Assembly (NCBI GenBank): GCA_963933115.1
Contig: CAWVSL010000054.1
Span: 1-14,561, forward strand
Direction: 5' to 3'
Length of the DNA stretch: 14,561 bases
Source of the DNA: JALJPB01 sp963933115
GTDB lineage: Bacteria > Pseudomonadota > Gammaproteobacteria > Enterobacterales > Alteromonadaceae
In this document: positions 1 through 7,611 of the stretch, one piece after another
How the letters are laid out: every line of letters begins with the position of its first letter
How positions within the stretch are numbered: position 1 is the first letter of the stretch
Made by a program: the position numbers and the translations under genes
Notes under the pieces: model-generated
What the model saw: the letters and a program-made list of their open reading frames with translations, nothing else
Database searches by the model: none
What the model was told of the DNA's origin: nothing

Positions 1-52
1 CCCTGTTACCGCCGTGAAAGGGCGGTGTCCTAGGCCTCTAGACGATAGGGAC
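1..52 (-). tRNA. tRNA-Glu (TTC), 3' part outside window
   Basis: On the minus strand this stretch matches gammaproteobacterial tRNA-Glu almost base for base from its 5' end (GTCCCTATCGTCTAGAGG) through the anticodon arm. The anticodon stem CCGCC/GGCGG encloses the loop CTTTCAC, giving anticodon TTC at 16-18. The T arm and the 3' acceptor strand lie beyond base 1, so only about 52 of roughly 76 nt are visible. It sits 50 nt downstream of tRNA-Ala on the same strand, so the two are probably processed from one transcript. Confidence 0.95.
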
Positions 53-102
53 ACTGAAACTATCTATTACCTGTCATCAATGATAAACAAGTAATTAAAA
101 TT

Positions 103-178
103 TGGTGGAGCTATGCGGGATCGAACCGCAGACCTCTTCGCTGCCAGCGAAGCGCTCTCCCAGCTGAGCTATAGCCCC
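103..178 (-). tRNA. tRNA-Ala (GGC)
   Basis: This is a complete 76-nt cloverleaf with an encoded CCA end (103-105). The acceptor stem is GGGGCTA/TAGCTCC and contains the G3-U70 wobble pair that is the identity element for alanyl-tRNA synthetase. The anticodon stem CTTCG/CGAAG encloses the loop CTGGCAG, giving anticodon GGC (143-145). The T arm has TTCGATC. It is the first gene of a minus-strand operon with tRNA-Glu. Confidence 0.97.
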
Positions 179-485
179 AAATACTTATTAATTTAAGATG
201 GCCTAGTACCTTAAACTAACTTGCCTTCAAAAGGTTTTAACACTTGATGAAAACGAGGCGCATTCTAAGCAGAGCCCCCGTTTCTGTCAACCCTTATTTT
301 AACTAATACTATAAATTTATCGAAGAAATCTTCTAAGTGTTCACTTAAACATCAAGTTGCTTAATTTTTATCTGAAAATCATCAACACCAACATTAATGT
401 AGATGACCTAAGCTATTGCTTCTTTATCTTTTGGTAAATTAAAGGTAGAGTTTACTCAATATTTATTATTAATTTTATTTCATTG
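179..485. other. intergenic region between the tRNA operon and ybhK
   Basis: This 307-base gap holds the minus-strand tRNA promoter and leader at its left end. The rest is AT-rich and presumably contains the ybhK promoter, which I cannot place with confidence. A short perfect palindrome, TAAGTG-TT-CACTTA (334-347), lies about 140 bp before the ybhK start and could be a protein-binding site. No coding frame or further RNA gene is apparent. Confidence 0.6.
262..290 (-). promoter_or_regulatory. sigma70 promoter of the tRNA-Ala/tRNA-Glu operon
   Basis: Read on the minus strand there is a perfect -35 TTGACA (285-290), a 17-nt spacer and a -10 TAGAAT (262-267). The stretch after the -10 is GC-rich (GCGCCTCG), the kind of discriminator typical of stringently controlled stable-RNA promoters. 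Transcription would start near 254-256, leaving a leader of about 76 nt before tRNA-Ala. Hexamers, spacing and position are seen directly; stringent control is inferred. Confidence 0.75.
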
Positions 486-1388
486 ATGCAGCTTAAAAAT
501 CTAAATGTTGTAGCTATCGGTGGTGGACACGGTTTAGGGCGAGTTCTATCAACGTTATCTTTCTTAGGAACGCAACTTACCGGCATAGTCAGCACCACAG
601 ATAATGGTGGTTCAACAGGCCGACTAAGGAAGCGAAGTAGTTCTATTGCTTGGGGCGATTTACGTAATTGTTTAACACAACTAGTCGATGATAAGTCAAT
701 CGGCAGCCAGTTATTTAATTTACGCTTCGATGGCCAAGATGAACTCGGTGGTCATAACTTGGGAAACCTTATACTTTATGGTTTAGGACAAATACAATCA
801 CGTCCATTAGACTCAATTAAATTAATCCGTCGCTTACTTAAAGTAAAAACTTCTGTTTTACCTATGTCTGAAACACCAACAGATCTTATGGCCTTTTATC
901 CTGAAGGGCGTTGGCGCATTGGTGAGTTATCTGTTGATGACATGCCGATTATGCCTGAGAAGTTAATGTTAGCGCCTCTCGTTAAATCACTTACCCATTG
1001 CATTAAAGCAATTAATAAAGCCGACCTGATTATATTAGGGCCTGGAAGTTTTCTAACAAGCATCATCCCTCCTCTTTTAGTCCGAGATATAGCTAACGCA
1101 CTAGCTGAAAGCAAAGGCTATTGTGTATTTTTAGATAATGTTGTTGGGGAGCAAAGTCCCGCTGATAATTTATCGATTGATGAAAAGCTTAACTGGATTG
1201 AGTCTAATGTCGGTTTTATGCCAATTGATGGTGTAATAACACAAAACATGGAAATGCATTCAGACAGAGTCAACGTTATTCATCATGACATGGCTAATGA
1301 TAAAACGCCCCATCATCATGACAGAGACAAACTCATCAGTGCATTAGAAAAATGCATCAATGAGCTGTCAAAGCCAACCAACCAATAA
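486..1388 (+). CDS. ybhK: gluconeogenesis factor-like protein, YbhK/YvcK family
   Basis: This is a cytoplasmic protein of the YvcK/CofD-like family (UPF0052). Bacillus YvcK binds UDP-sugars and is needed for growth on gluconeogenic carbon sources and for normal cell shape; the E. coli homologue YbhK is poorly understood. The 300 residues match the usual YbhK length. Visible family motifs are GGGHGLG (12-18), TDNGGSTGRLR (38-48), GDLRNCL (57-63), GGHNLGNL (88-95) and LGPGSFLTSIIP (184-195), which together form the Rossmann-like nucleotide site. The ATG at 486 is chosen; a TTG directly before it (483) would add one residue. There is no clear Shine-Dalgarno sequence. The gene stands alone on its strand and converges on dcd across 58 bp. 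Family assignment is firm; the physiological role is inferred from homologues. Confidence 0.88.
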   Translation: MQLKNLNVVAIGGGHGLGRVLSTLSFLGTQLTGIVSTTDNGGSTGRLRKRSSSIAWGDLRNCLTQLVDDKSIGSQLFNLRFDGQDELGGHNLGNLILYGLGQIQSRPLDSIKLIRRLLKVKTSVLPMSETPTDLMAFYPEGRWRIGELSVDDMPIMPEKLMLAPLVKSLTHCIKAINKADLIILGPGSFLTSIIPPLLVRDIANALAESKGYCVFLDNVVGEQSPADNLSIDEKLNWIESNVGFMPIDGVITQNMEMHSDRVNVIHHDMANDKTPHHHDRDKLISALEKCINELSKPTNQ

Positions 1389-1446
1389 AATAGTTGCTAG
1401 TGAATAACTTTATTATAAAAATTGAGTCGTACGTAACCCCAAATAA

Positions 1447-2046
1447 TTAGGGCTCTATATTTATTTTATCTTCACTAATTCTGCTCGCAACAGCGCCCTT
1501 TTGACCTTTGTATTTTGCATCAGTCCTCTTATTGTATGGGCGTAAAGCCGATGACGACATAGATTCAAAATTCAAAGCCGCTATTGTCATTTTAGGACGT
1601 AAAGCCAATGGCAATTTGCCACTGTTATAAAACTCCAGCACAATTTGGCCCGACCAACCGGGATCAATTCGATGCGCAGTAACATGTACCATTAAGCCCA
1701 AACGCGCTAATGATGAGCGCCCATCTAACCAACCAACAATATTATCAGGTAGAGTAACCGACTCTAGCGTAACGGCTAAAGCTAACTCTCCTGGATGTAA
1801 AAAGAATGCATCACCATCTTTAATAAAGATTTCATCACTCATCACAACATCCATTGCTTCTTGCATTTCAGATTTAGGACCACTTAAGTCAATATATGGT
1901 GCGGTATGGTCTTGAAACACCCTAAATTCATTACCTAAACGAATATCGACACTAACACCTGAAATCATCGATTGTTCGGGCGCTGGGGTGATCACTATTT
2001 GTCCTTGAGCTAAAGACTTCTCTATGTCTTGATCAGATAATCTCAT
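1447..2046 (-). CDS. dcd: dCTP deaminase
   Basis: This enzyme deaminates dCTP to dUTP, the main source of dUMP for thymidylate synthesis in enterobacteria and relatives. The protein has 199 residues against 193 in E. coli and aligns end to end. The active-site block RSSLARLGLMVHVTAHRIDPG (110-130) carries the conserved Ser111 and Arg115. The catalytic glutamate is Glu138 in LEFYNSG, the same number as in E. coli. The C-terminal segment RPYNKRTDAKYKGQ that closes over the nucleotide is present. The start codon lies 5 bp after the mrp stop, so dcd is very probably translated from an mrp-dcd mRNA; no strong ribosome binding site is visible. Confidence 0.97.
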   Translation of the reverse strand: MRLSDQDIEKSLAQGQIVITPAPEQSMISGVSVDIRLGNEFRVFQDHTAPYIDLSGPKSEMQEAMDVVMSDEIFIKDGDAFFLHPGELALAVTLESVTLPDNIVGWLDGRSSLARLGLMVHVTAHRIDPGWSGQIVLEFYNSGKLPLALRPKMTIAALNFESMSSSALRPYNKRTDAKYKGQKGAVASRISEDKINIEP

Positions 2047-2051
2047 AATTA

Positions 2052-3239
2052 TTATTCACTATTGTTATTAGAGTCGAAAGAAACATCATCATTTAGTGAG
2101 ATTTCTGCGGTTTGAGGGCTACGTTTATCGAGTTGTAAAAATAATTGGCCAGCAACATTTCGCGCTATATTACGGTACAATTGGGTCAGTTCACTAGTGC
2201 TATTTTCTATAATGGGTGATTTTCCGAAATCAGCATCTTGACGAATAGTGATATCTAAAGGTAACTGCCCTAATAATTTTGTTTGATAAGCCTTAGCAAT
2301 GTCAGCACCACCTCCCTCACCAAACAAATGTGATTGATGGCCACAATTTTCACATTGATGATAGCTCATGTTTTCGATGACCCCTAATACGGGTACTTGC
2401 ACTTTATCAAACATCGCAATACCTTTTATTGCATCAGCCAAAGCAATATCTTGTGGCGTAGTAATAACAACAGCAGCAGCTACAGGCACTTTTTGGGCAA
2501 GTGTTAATTGAATATCGCCAGTACCTGGTGGCATATCAATTAATAAATAATCAAGGTCTGGCCAAGCTGTTTCCTGAAGTAACTGGTTAAAGGCTTTACT
2601 TGCCATTGGGCCCCGCCAAACCGTTGCATCCTCGTCAGGGACAAGAAAACCAATAGACATAGCATGTAGGTTATAAGCCTTTAATGGTGTCATTAATTTA
2701 CCATCAACCGATGATGGTTTTTGATCTTTTATACCAAGCATTGTCGGAATAGAAGGTCCATAAATATCAGCATCTAAAATGCCTACTTTTGCCCCTTCCT
2801 CAATTAATGCATAAGCAAGATTAACGGCAGTCGTTGATTTGCCAACCCCGCCTTTACCCGAGGCAATAGCAATGATGTTTTTCACGTTTTTTATTGGGTG
2901 TTGCCTTACTGCTGCAACATCTAAATGAAGATTAAAAACCACCTTTATCGATATTGCTTCAGTTAAACTATCAGCTAAAAGATCTAATTCTCCTTTGCAA
3001 GGAAAAGGCGTTGTTAGCTGTATAGTGATCTTATTTTTTGCTATTTCAAGGTCATAGCCAGTACAAACGTTTAATAATCCCCCAGAAAAAACTTCAGATT
3101 GGTAATGAATGAGCGTTTCATAAATAATACTTTCAGCATTATTAGCTGACTTATCGCTGTAATTGGCTGTTGGTTTAATCGAGTTATCTGTTGAAGATAA
3201 CAATGTTGATGTCTTACGAGAAAATAATTTTTTAAACAT
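2052..3239 (-). CDS. mrp: Fe-S cluster carrier ATPase Mrp/ApbC
   Basis: Mrp (ApbC) is a cytoplasmic P-loop ATPase of the MinD/NBP35 type that binds a [4Fe-4S] cluster at a dimer interface and passes it to apo-proteins. Of 395 residues (about 369 in E. coli), the first 35 or so are a variable basic/polar tail. A DUF59/MIP18-like domain follows (about 36-112), then the ATPase: deviant Walker A SGKGGVGKST (127-136), switch DADIYGPS (156-163), Walker B-like DMPPGTGD (235-242), and the cluster-binding pair Cys296-x-x-Cys299 in QCENCG. The start ATG gives the full DUF59 domain but has no convincing ribosome binding site. It is divergent from metG across 85 bp and lies 5 bp upstream of dcd. Confidence 0.95.
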   Translation of the reverse strand: MFKKLFSRKTSTLLSSTDNSIKPTANYSDKSANNAESIIYETLIHYQSEVFSGGLLNVCTGYDLEIAKNKITIQLTTPFPCKGELDLLADSLTEAISIKVVFNLHLDVAAVRQHPIKNVKNIIAIASGKGGVGKSTTAVNLAYALIEEGAKVGILDADIYGPSIPTMLGIKDQKPSSVDGKLMTPLKAYNLHAMSIGFLVPDEDATVWRGPMASKAFNQLLQETAWPDLDYLLIDMPPGTGDIQLTLAQKVPVAAAVVITTPQDIALADAIKGIAMFDKVQVPVLGVIENMSYHQCENCGHQSHLFGEGGGADIAKAYQTKLLGQLPLDITIRQDADFGKSPIIENSTSELTQLYRNIARNVAGQLFLQLDKRSPQTAEISLNDDVSFDSNNNSE

Positions 3240-3324
3240 TTGAGTAAAGTCAGTAAATTATTAATGAAAATATACACCAAATTCTGTACTATTCGCTTCA
3301 TTATTACCATCAAAAAAATTGTTA

Positions 3325-5466
3325 ATGTCCATGTCTTTAGTAAACACATCATTTAAAGCACAAGCTGACGCAGGTAAAAAGCGTAAAATTCTTGTTACCT
3401 GCGCCTTACCCTATGCAAATGGCTCTATACATTTAGGTCATATGCTTGAGCATATTCAAACAGATATATGGGTACGTTTTCAGCGAATGCGCGGCCATGA
3501 AACTTATTTTGTTTGTGCCGATGATGCTCACGGTACACCCATCATGCTTAAGTCCCAAGAGTTAGGTATAACGCCTGAAGAAATGATTGCGGCTATTCGT
3601 GAAGAGCATATGACTGACTTTGCTGACTTTCATATCAGTTTTGATAATTACCATTCAACTCATAGCGATGAAAATAAAGCCTTTGCAGAAGAAATTTATA
3701 CTCGATTACATGCTAAGGGACATATTAAAACCCGTGTAATTTCTCAACTTTATGATCCTGAAAAAGCCATGTTTTTGCCGGATCGTTTTATTAAGGGTAC
3801 TTGCCCTAAGTGTAAAAGCGAAGATCAAAATGGCGATAGTTGTGATGATTGTGGTGCAACGTACTCGCCAACAGAAGTAGTAAACCCTCGCTCAGTCATA
3901 TCAGGGGCAACACCGATTTTAAAAGACTCTGAGCATTACTTCTTTGACTTGCCTGCATTTGAAGAAATGTTAAAAGACTGGACGCGAAGCGGCGCATTAC
4001 AAGAAGAAATGGCAAACAAGCTTGCTGAATGGTTTGACCAAGGCCTAAGACAATGGGATATAAGCCGAGATGCACCTTACTTTGGCTTTGAAATTCCAAA
4101 TGCACCAGGAAAATTTTTCTATGTCTGGTTAGATGCGCCTATTGGTTACATGGGTAGCTTTAAAAACTTGTGTGATAGAAACCCTCAAATAGATTTTGAC
4201 AGCTTCTGGAATGAAAACTCTGATGCCGAGCTTTACCACTTTATTGGAAAAGACATCATCTATTTTCACAGCCTATTTTGGCCGGCAATGTTAGAAGGTG
4301 CAGGATACCGTAAACCTACATCGGTATATGCTCATGGATTTGTCACAGTCAATGGTGCGAAAATGTCTAAATCAAAAGGCACGTTCATCAAAAGTCGTAC
4401 TTATTTAGAGCATTTAAATCCTGAATATTTACGATATTACTATGCGGCTAAATTAACCAGTCGTATTGATGATTTAGATTTAAACCTTGAGGACTTTGCT
4501 CAACGCGTAAACTCAGATTTAGTTGGTAAAGTTGTTAATATCGCCTCACGTTGTGCAAGTTTTATTACTAAACGTTTTGATGGCATGTTATCAACGAGCA
4601 TTGATGACCAAGAACTTGCTAATGAAGTTATCAATGCAGGTGACTCAATCGCTGCTTGTTACGAAGCAAGAGATTTTGGAAAAGGTATGCGCGAAATAAT
4701 GGCACTTGCTGACAAGGTCAATGAATATATTGCGATAAAAGAGCCATGGCAACTAGTCAAAGATGAAACTAAACAGCAAGAAGTTCAGGATATATGCTCT
4801 TTAGGCATTAATATGTTCCGCATCATCATGATTTACTTGAAGCCGGTATTACCTGTCCTTGCTGATAGCACGGCGGCATTTTTAAATGATGAATTAATCT
4901 GGGAAGGTCATAAGACTTTATTAACTAATCATAAAATCAACAAATTCAAAGCATTATTACAACGTGTCGATATGGATAAAATCCATGCCATAGTAGATGC
5001 TTCTAAAGACAACTTAAGTAAAAAAGAAGAAAGCGCCCCTAAAAAAGAGACAAAAAAACAAAAACCATCACAGGTGATTGATAATACGGCTGCATTAAAT
5101 GACCCATTAGCTCACGATCCAATCAGTGAAGAAATTAGCTTTGATGACTTTAGTAAAATTGATTTACGTATTGTCAAAATAATCAATGCAGAGCATGTTG
5201 AAAAAGCCGACAAACTACTAAAGCTTACCCTGGCTCTTGACTCAAATGAAGACGGTGAGACCCGTCAGGTATTTGCTGGTATTAAATCCGCTTACCAACC
5301 TGAGGATTTAATTGGGAAACACACCGTAATGGTGGCTAACCTAGCCCCCAGAAAAATGCGCTTTGGTATGTCCGAAGGCATGGTGCTAGCTGCAGGTCCT
5401 GGCGGTGAAGATTTATGGATACTCAATCCAGAAGACGGTGCAAAGCCGGGTATGCGTGTTAAGTAA
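3325..5466 (+). CDS. metG: methionyl-tRNA synthetase
   Basis: This enzyme charges tRNA-Met and initiator tRNA with methionine. It is a class I synthetase: HLGH at 36-39 (the HIGH signature), KMSKS at 346-350, and a zinc knuckle with Cys160, Cys163, Cys173 and Cys176 (CPKC...CDDC). After the anticodon-binding helices comes a Lys/Glu-rich linker (about 560-600), then a C-terminal OB-fold EMAP/Trbp-type tRNA-binding and dimerisation domain from about 601 to the end. The 713 residues exceed the 677 of E. coli because of a roughly 15-residue N-terminal extension and a longer linker. The start is uncertain: ATG 3325 and ATG 3331 are both possible and neither has a clear Shine-Dalgarno sequence. It is divergent from mrp, an arrangement common in gammaproteobacteria. 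Confidence 0.98.
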   Translation: MSMSLVNTSFKAQADAGKKRKILVTCALPYANGSIHLGHMLEHIQTDIWVRFQRMRGHETYFVCADDAHGTPIMLKSQELGITPEEMIAAIREEHMTDFADFHISFDNYHSTHSDENKAFAEEIYTRLHAKGHIKTRVISQLYDPEKAMFLPDRFIKGTCPKCKSEDQNGDSCDDCGATYSPTEVVNPRSVISGATPILKDSEHYFFDLPAFEEMLKDWTRSGALQEEMANKLAEWFDQGLRQWDISRDAPYFGFEIPNAPGKFFYVWLDAPIGYMGSFKNLCDRNPQIDFDSFWNENSDAELYHFIGKDIIYFHSLFWPAMLEGAGYRKPTSVYAHGFVTVNGAKMSKSKGTFIKSRTYLEHLNPEYLRYYYAAKLTSRIDDLDLNLEDFAQRVNSDLVGKVVNIASRCASFITKRFDGMLSTSIDDQELANEVINAGDSIAACYEARDFGKGMREIMALADKVNEYIAIKEPWQLVKDETKQQEVQDICSLGINMFRIIMIYLKPVLPVLADSTAAFLNDELIWEGHKTLLTNHKINKFKALLQRVDMDKIHAIVDASKDNLSKKEESAPKKETKKQKPSQVIDNTAALNDPLAHDPISEEISFDDFSKIDLRIVKIINAEHVEKADKLLKLTLALDSNEDGETRQVFAGIKSAYQPEDLIGKHTVMVANLAPRKMRFGMSEGMVLAAGPGGEDLWILNPEDGAKPGMRVK

Positions 5467-5539
5467 TTAACTCATTTTATAGAAAACTAATATTAAAAAA
5501 CAGCACTGGATTTACGTTCCAGCGAGCATAGGAAATAAA

Positions 5540-6523
5540 ATGTCACTTTACCTAGTTACCGCACTGTACAAATTTGTTCGTCTTGAAAACTTTGAGCAAT
5601 TACAAAAACCGTTACTTAAAGTGATGGAAGACAATGAAGTTCGTGGCACCTTATTACTAGCGCTAGAAGGAATTAATGGCACTATTGCAGGCTCTGACGA
5701 AGGGGTGACAAAAGTAATCGATTGGCTAATAAGTGATGAGCGCTTATCAACTTTATCTCAAAAGAAGTCATACACTAACCACGCCCCTTTTAAACGCAGT
5801 AAAGTAAAACTCAAAAAAGAAATCGTTACAATGGGCGTAGAAGGCATCGATCCACTGCAAGTGGTCGGTACTTATGTCAAACCAAAAGATTGGAATGCAC
5901 TTATTTCTGATCCTGACGTGATGCTTATTGATACCCGCAATGATTATGAAATAGAAATTGGCACATTTGAGAATGCTGTTGATCCTAATACTAAAACATT
6001 TCGTGAATTTCCAAAATACGTTGCCGATAATTTAGATCCTAAAACGCATAAAAAAGTGGCTATGTATTGTACTGGTGGTATTCGCTGCGAAAAATCCACA
6101 GCATATATGAAAGAACAAGGCTTTGAAGAAGTCTATCATCTAGAAGGCGGTATATTAAAATACCTTGAAGAGGTGCCTCAAGAAGAGACTATGTGGCAAG
6201 GGGAATGCTTTGTTTTTGATGATAGAGTGGCAGTTGATCATCAATTAAATAAAGGTCAGTACGATCAATGCCACGCTTGTCGTATGCCAATTACAGAACA
6301 AGATAAAACTAAAGTACAATATAAAAAAGGTATCAGTTGCCACCATTGCATTGACACAGTTACTGATGAGCAAAGAGAACGTTATGCAGAACGTGAAAAA
6401 CAAATGACCTTAGCAAGTAAGCGTGGACATGCCCATATGGGTAGCGATGCAGCTAAAGCATTACAAAGCCAGCGAACGTTAAAACGCGCCAAGCTTGAAG
6501 CACAAAAGGTAATTAAAAAATAG
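5540..6523 (+). CDS. trhO: tRNA uridine(34) hydroxylase TrhO (YceA), rhodanese-like
   Basis: TrhO performs the oxygen-dependent hydroxylation of the wobble uridine U34 of several tRNAs, the first step towards (m)cmo5U. The protein has 327 residues, slightly shorter than E. coli YceA (350). An N-terminal UPF0176/acylphosphatase-like domain occupies roughly 1-95, including LEGINGTIAG. The rhodanese domain follows (about 115-215) with active loop CTGGIRCEKS; the catalytic cysteine is Cys177. A C-terminal region has paired cysteines (Cys244/Cys247 and Cys267/Cys270) resembling a metal knuckle, then a basic tail. AGGAA lies 7 nt before the ATG. It follows metG after 73 bp without an obvious terminator, so partial co-transcription is possible. 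Confidence 0.95.
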   Translation: MSLYLVTALYKFVRLENFEQLQKPLLKVMEDNEVRGTLLLALEGINGTIAGSDEGVTKVIDWLISDERLSTLSQKKSYTNHAPFKRSKVKLKKEIVTMGVEGIDPLQVVGTYVKPKDWNALISDPDVMLIDTRNDYEIEIGTFENAVDPNTKTFREFPKYVADNLDPKTHKKVAMYCTGGIRCEKSTAYMKEQGFEEVYHLEGGILKYLEEVPQEETMWQGECFVFDDRVAVDHQLNKGQYDQCHACRMPITEQDKTKVQYKKGISCHHCIDTVTDEQRERYAEREKQMTLASKRGHAHMGSDAAKALQSQRTLKRAKLEAQKVIKK

Positions 6524-6539
6524 CCATCAATCAATAATT

Positions 6540-6575
6540 AACCTTATCATCTTACTAAAGCACGATAATAAGGTT
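6540..6575. terminator. candidate bidirectional terminator hairpin
   Basis: The arms AACCTTATCATC (6540-6551) and GATAATAAGGTT (6564-6575) pair over 12 positions with one mismatch around a 12-nt loop. A short T run (6574-6577) follows on the plus strand. It lies 17 bp after the trhO stop and between two convergent genes, where a shared terminator is expected. The stem is AT-rich and the T run short, so efficiency is uncertain. Confidence 0.45.
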
Positions 6576-6653
6576 TTAAGAACAATATAAGTCAAAAGAG
6601 TACATCAGGTTAAATTGATTAGATTAATCCCTTGATTAGCTCCTTAAGTAACC

Positions 6654-7064
6654 TCAGGGGGTAATTAGGTTATTATTGTGACCTTTCTCAGTCGGCATTT
6701 TATTTGCAGACCAAGCATTAAAGTCACCCTCAAGATGCGTTAACTTTGAAAAGCCACCAGAAATCAAATCATCTTTAGCAATACCCGCGCGTCTTCCTGA
6801 ACGACAATAAAGGACAATGTCTCTATCTTTATGGGCTAATATTTCATTCATTCGATTTTTTATTTGCAAATGAGGAATATTAATGGCTCCAGGGACATGG
6901 CCCTTAATATATTCATCAGCCGTTCTGACATCAATAACGAAAGGTTTATCATTACTGATCATTTGTTTGAATAGTTCATTTTGACTGATATCTGTTGCAT
7001 TACCACTAAAGGTGATCACTACAGAAAGACATATGATTAATATATTCTTTAACTTAATGTTCAT
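6654..7064 (-). CDS. exported single-domain rhodanese-like sulfurtransferase
   Basis: This 136-residue protein is one rhodanese domain behind a signal peptide. The N-terminus has lysines, then a hydrophobic run (about 8-19), then a likely cleavage site after GNA (21-23), so it should be periplasmic, as E. coli PspE is. The domain shows FVIDVRTADEY (42-52), GHVPGAINIP (55-64) and the active loop CRSGRR (87-92) with catalytic Cys87, then THLEGDFNAW near the end. Such proteins can move sulfur from thiosulfate to thiophilic acceptors in vitro; the natural substrate is unknown. AAGGTG 5 nt upstream supports the ATG. It is convergent with trhO, which carries another rhodanese domain, but the two are not close relatives. 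Confidence 0.88.
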   Translation of the reverse strand: MNIKLKNILIICLSVVITFSGNATDISQNELFKQMISNDKPFVIDVRTADEYIKGHVPGAINIPHLQIKNRMNEILAHKDRDIVLYCRSGRRAGIAKDDLISGGFSKLTHLEGDFNAWSANKMPTEKGHNNNLITP

Positions 7065-7268
7065 ATTTTCACCTTAATCTTTTGAATTGTAAATAAAACC
7101 CGGATAAGCGTCTCATAATCGTATTATCTCAATATGTATTTATAACACACCGACTAAGCTAAGCGTGTAAAATTAACGATACCGGACTTAGTCATTAGAA
7201 TTGATTAGCTATTGTAATTTAAAGAATATAGTATTTATTGGCTTACATTTAATTGGATAGAGGATGAG

Positions 7269-7592
7269 ATGAAGTCAGAATCAATGTTTAAAAACTATCA
7301 AGAGTTTTATCACTTTTACTTAAGTGAACATAGTAATAGTACTTGCCGTAACCTCCACTACATTGGCAATTCTCTAGTCCTGATCATTTTAATATATAGC
7401 ATCTTCGCTAGCCATCTTATTTTACTCTGGACTATACCAATAATTGGTTATGGATTTGCCTGGACCGGCCACTTCTTTTTTGAACATAACAAACCCGCAA
7501 GTTTTAAGTGGCCAATTTGGAGTTTTGTTTCAGACTGGGTAATGTTATTTCAATTTATAACTGGTACGCTAAAAAAAGAGCACTTTAAATAA
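7269..7592 (+). CDS. DUF962 / Mpo1-like small membrane protein
   Basis: The family is recognised from HFYLSEHSN (15-23), TCRNLHYIGN (25-34) and GYGFAWTGHFFFEHNKPASF (60-79). Yeast Mpo1, of the same family, is an iron-dependent dioxygenase in 2-hydroxy fatty acid alpha-oxidation; the bacterial members are uncharacterised. Conserved histidines that could serve as metal ligands here are His21, His30 and His68, with His73 close by. There are two hydrophobic segments (about 33-54 and 55-66) and a third, weaker one (84-98), so it is an inner-membrane protein. Its 107 residues are typical of the short bacterial form. GAGG 5 nt before the ATG supports the start. It lies 19 bp before the broken DUF2937 gene on the same strand, suggesting an operon. 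Enzymatic activity is inference. Confidence 0.85.
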   Translation: MKSESMFKNYQEFYHFYLSEHSNSTCRNLHYIGNSLVLIILIYSIFASHLILLWTIPIIGYGFAWTGHFFFEHNKPASFKWPIWSFVSDWVMLFQFITGTLKKEHFK

Positions 7593-7611
7593 CCGAATTA
7601 GATATTCTTTT

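Noticed and set aside
1389..1446. Terminator between convergent ybhK and dcd
   Set aside because: Only a 4-bp stem (AGTT/AACT) and the short palindrome CGTACG were found; neither is convincing.
3240..3324. Promoters for mrp and metG in their divergent gap
   Set aside because: Promoters must exist here, but the AT-rich sequence offers several weak hexamer pairs (for example TATATT on the minus strand without a matching -35) and none stands out.
5506..5522. Hairpin CTGGA/TCCAG between metG and trhO as a terminator
   Set aside because: The stem is only 5 bp, the loop is 7 nt and no T run follows; chance is likely in this length of sequence.
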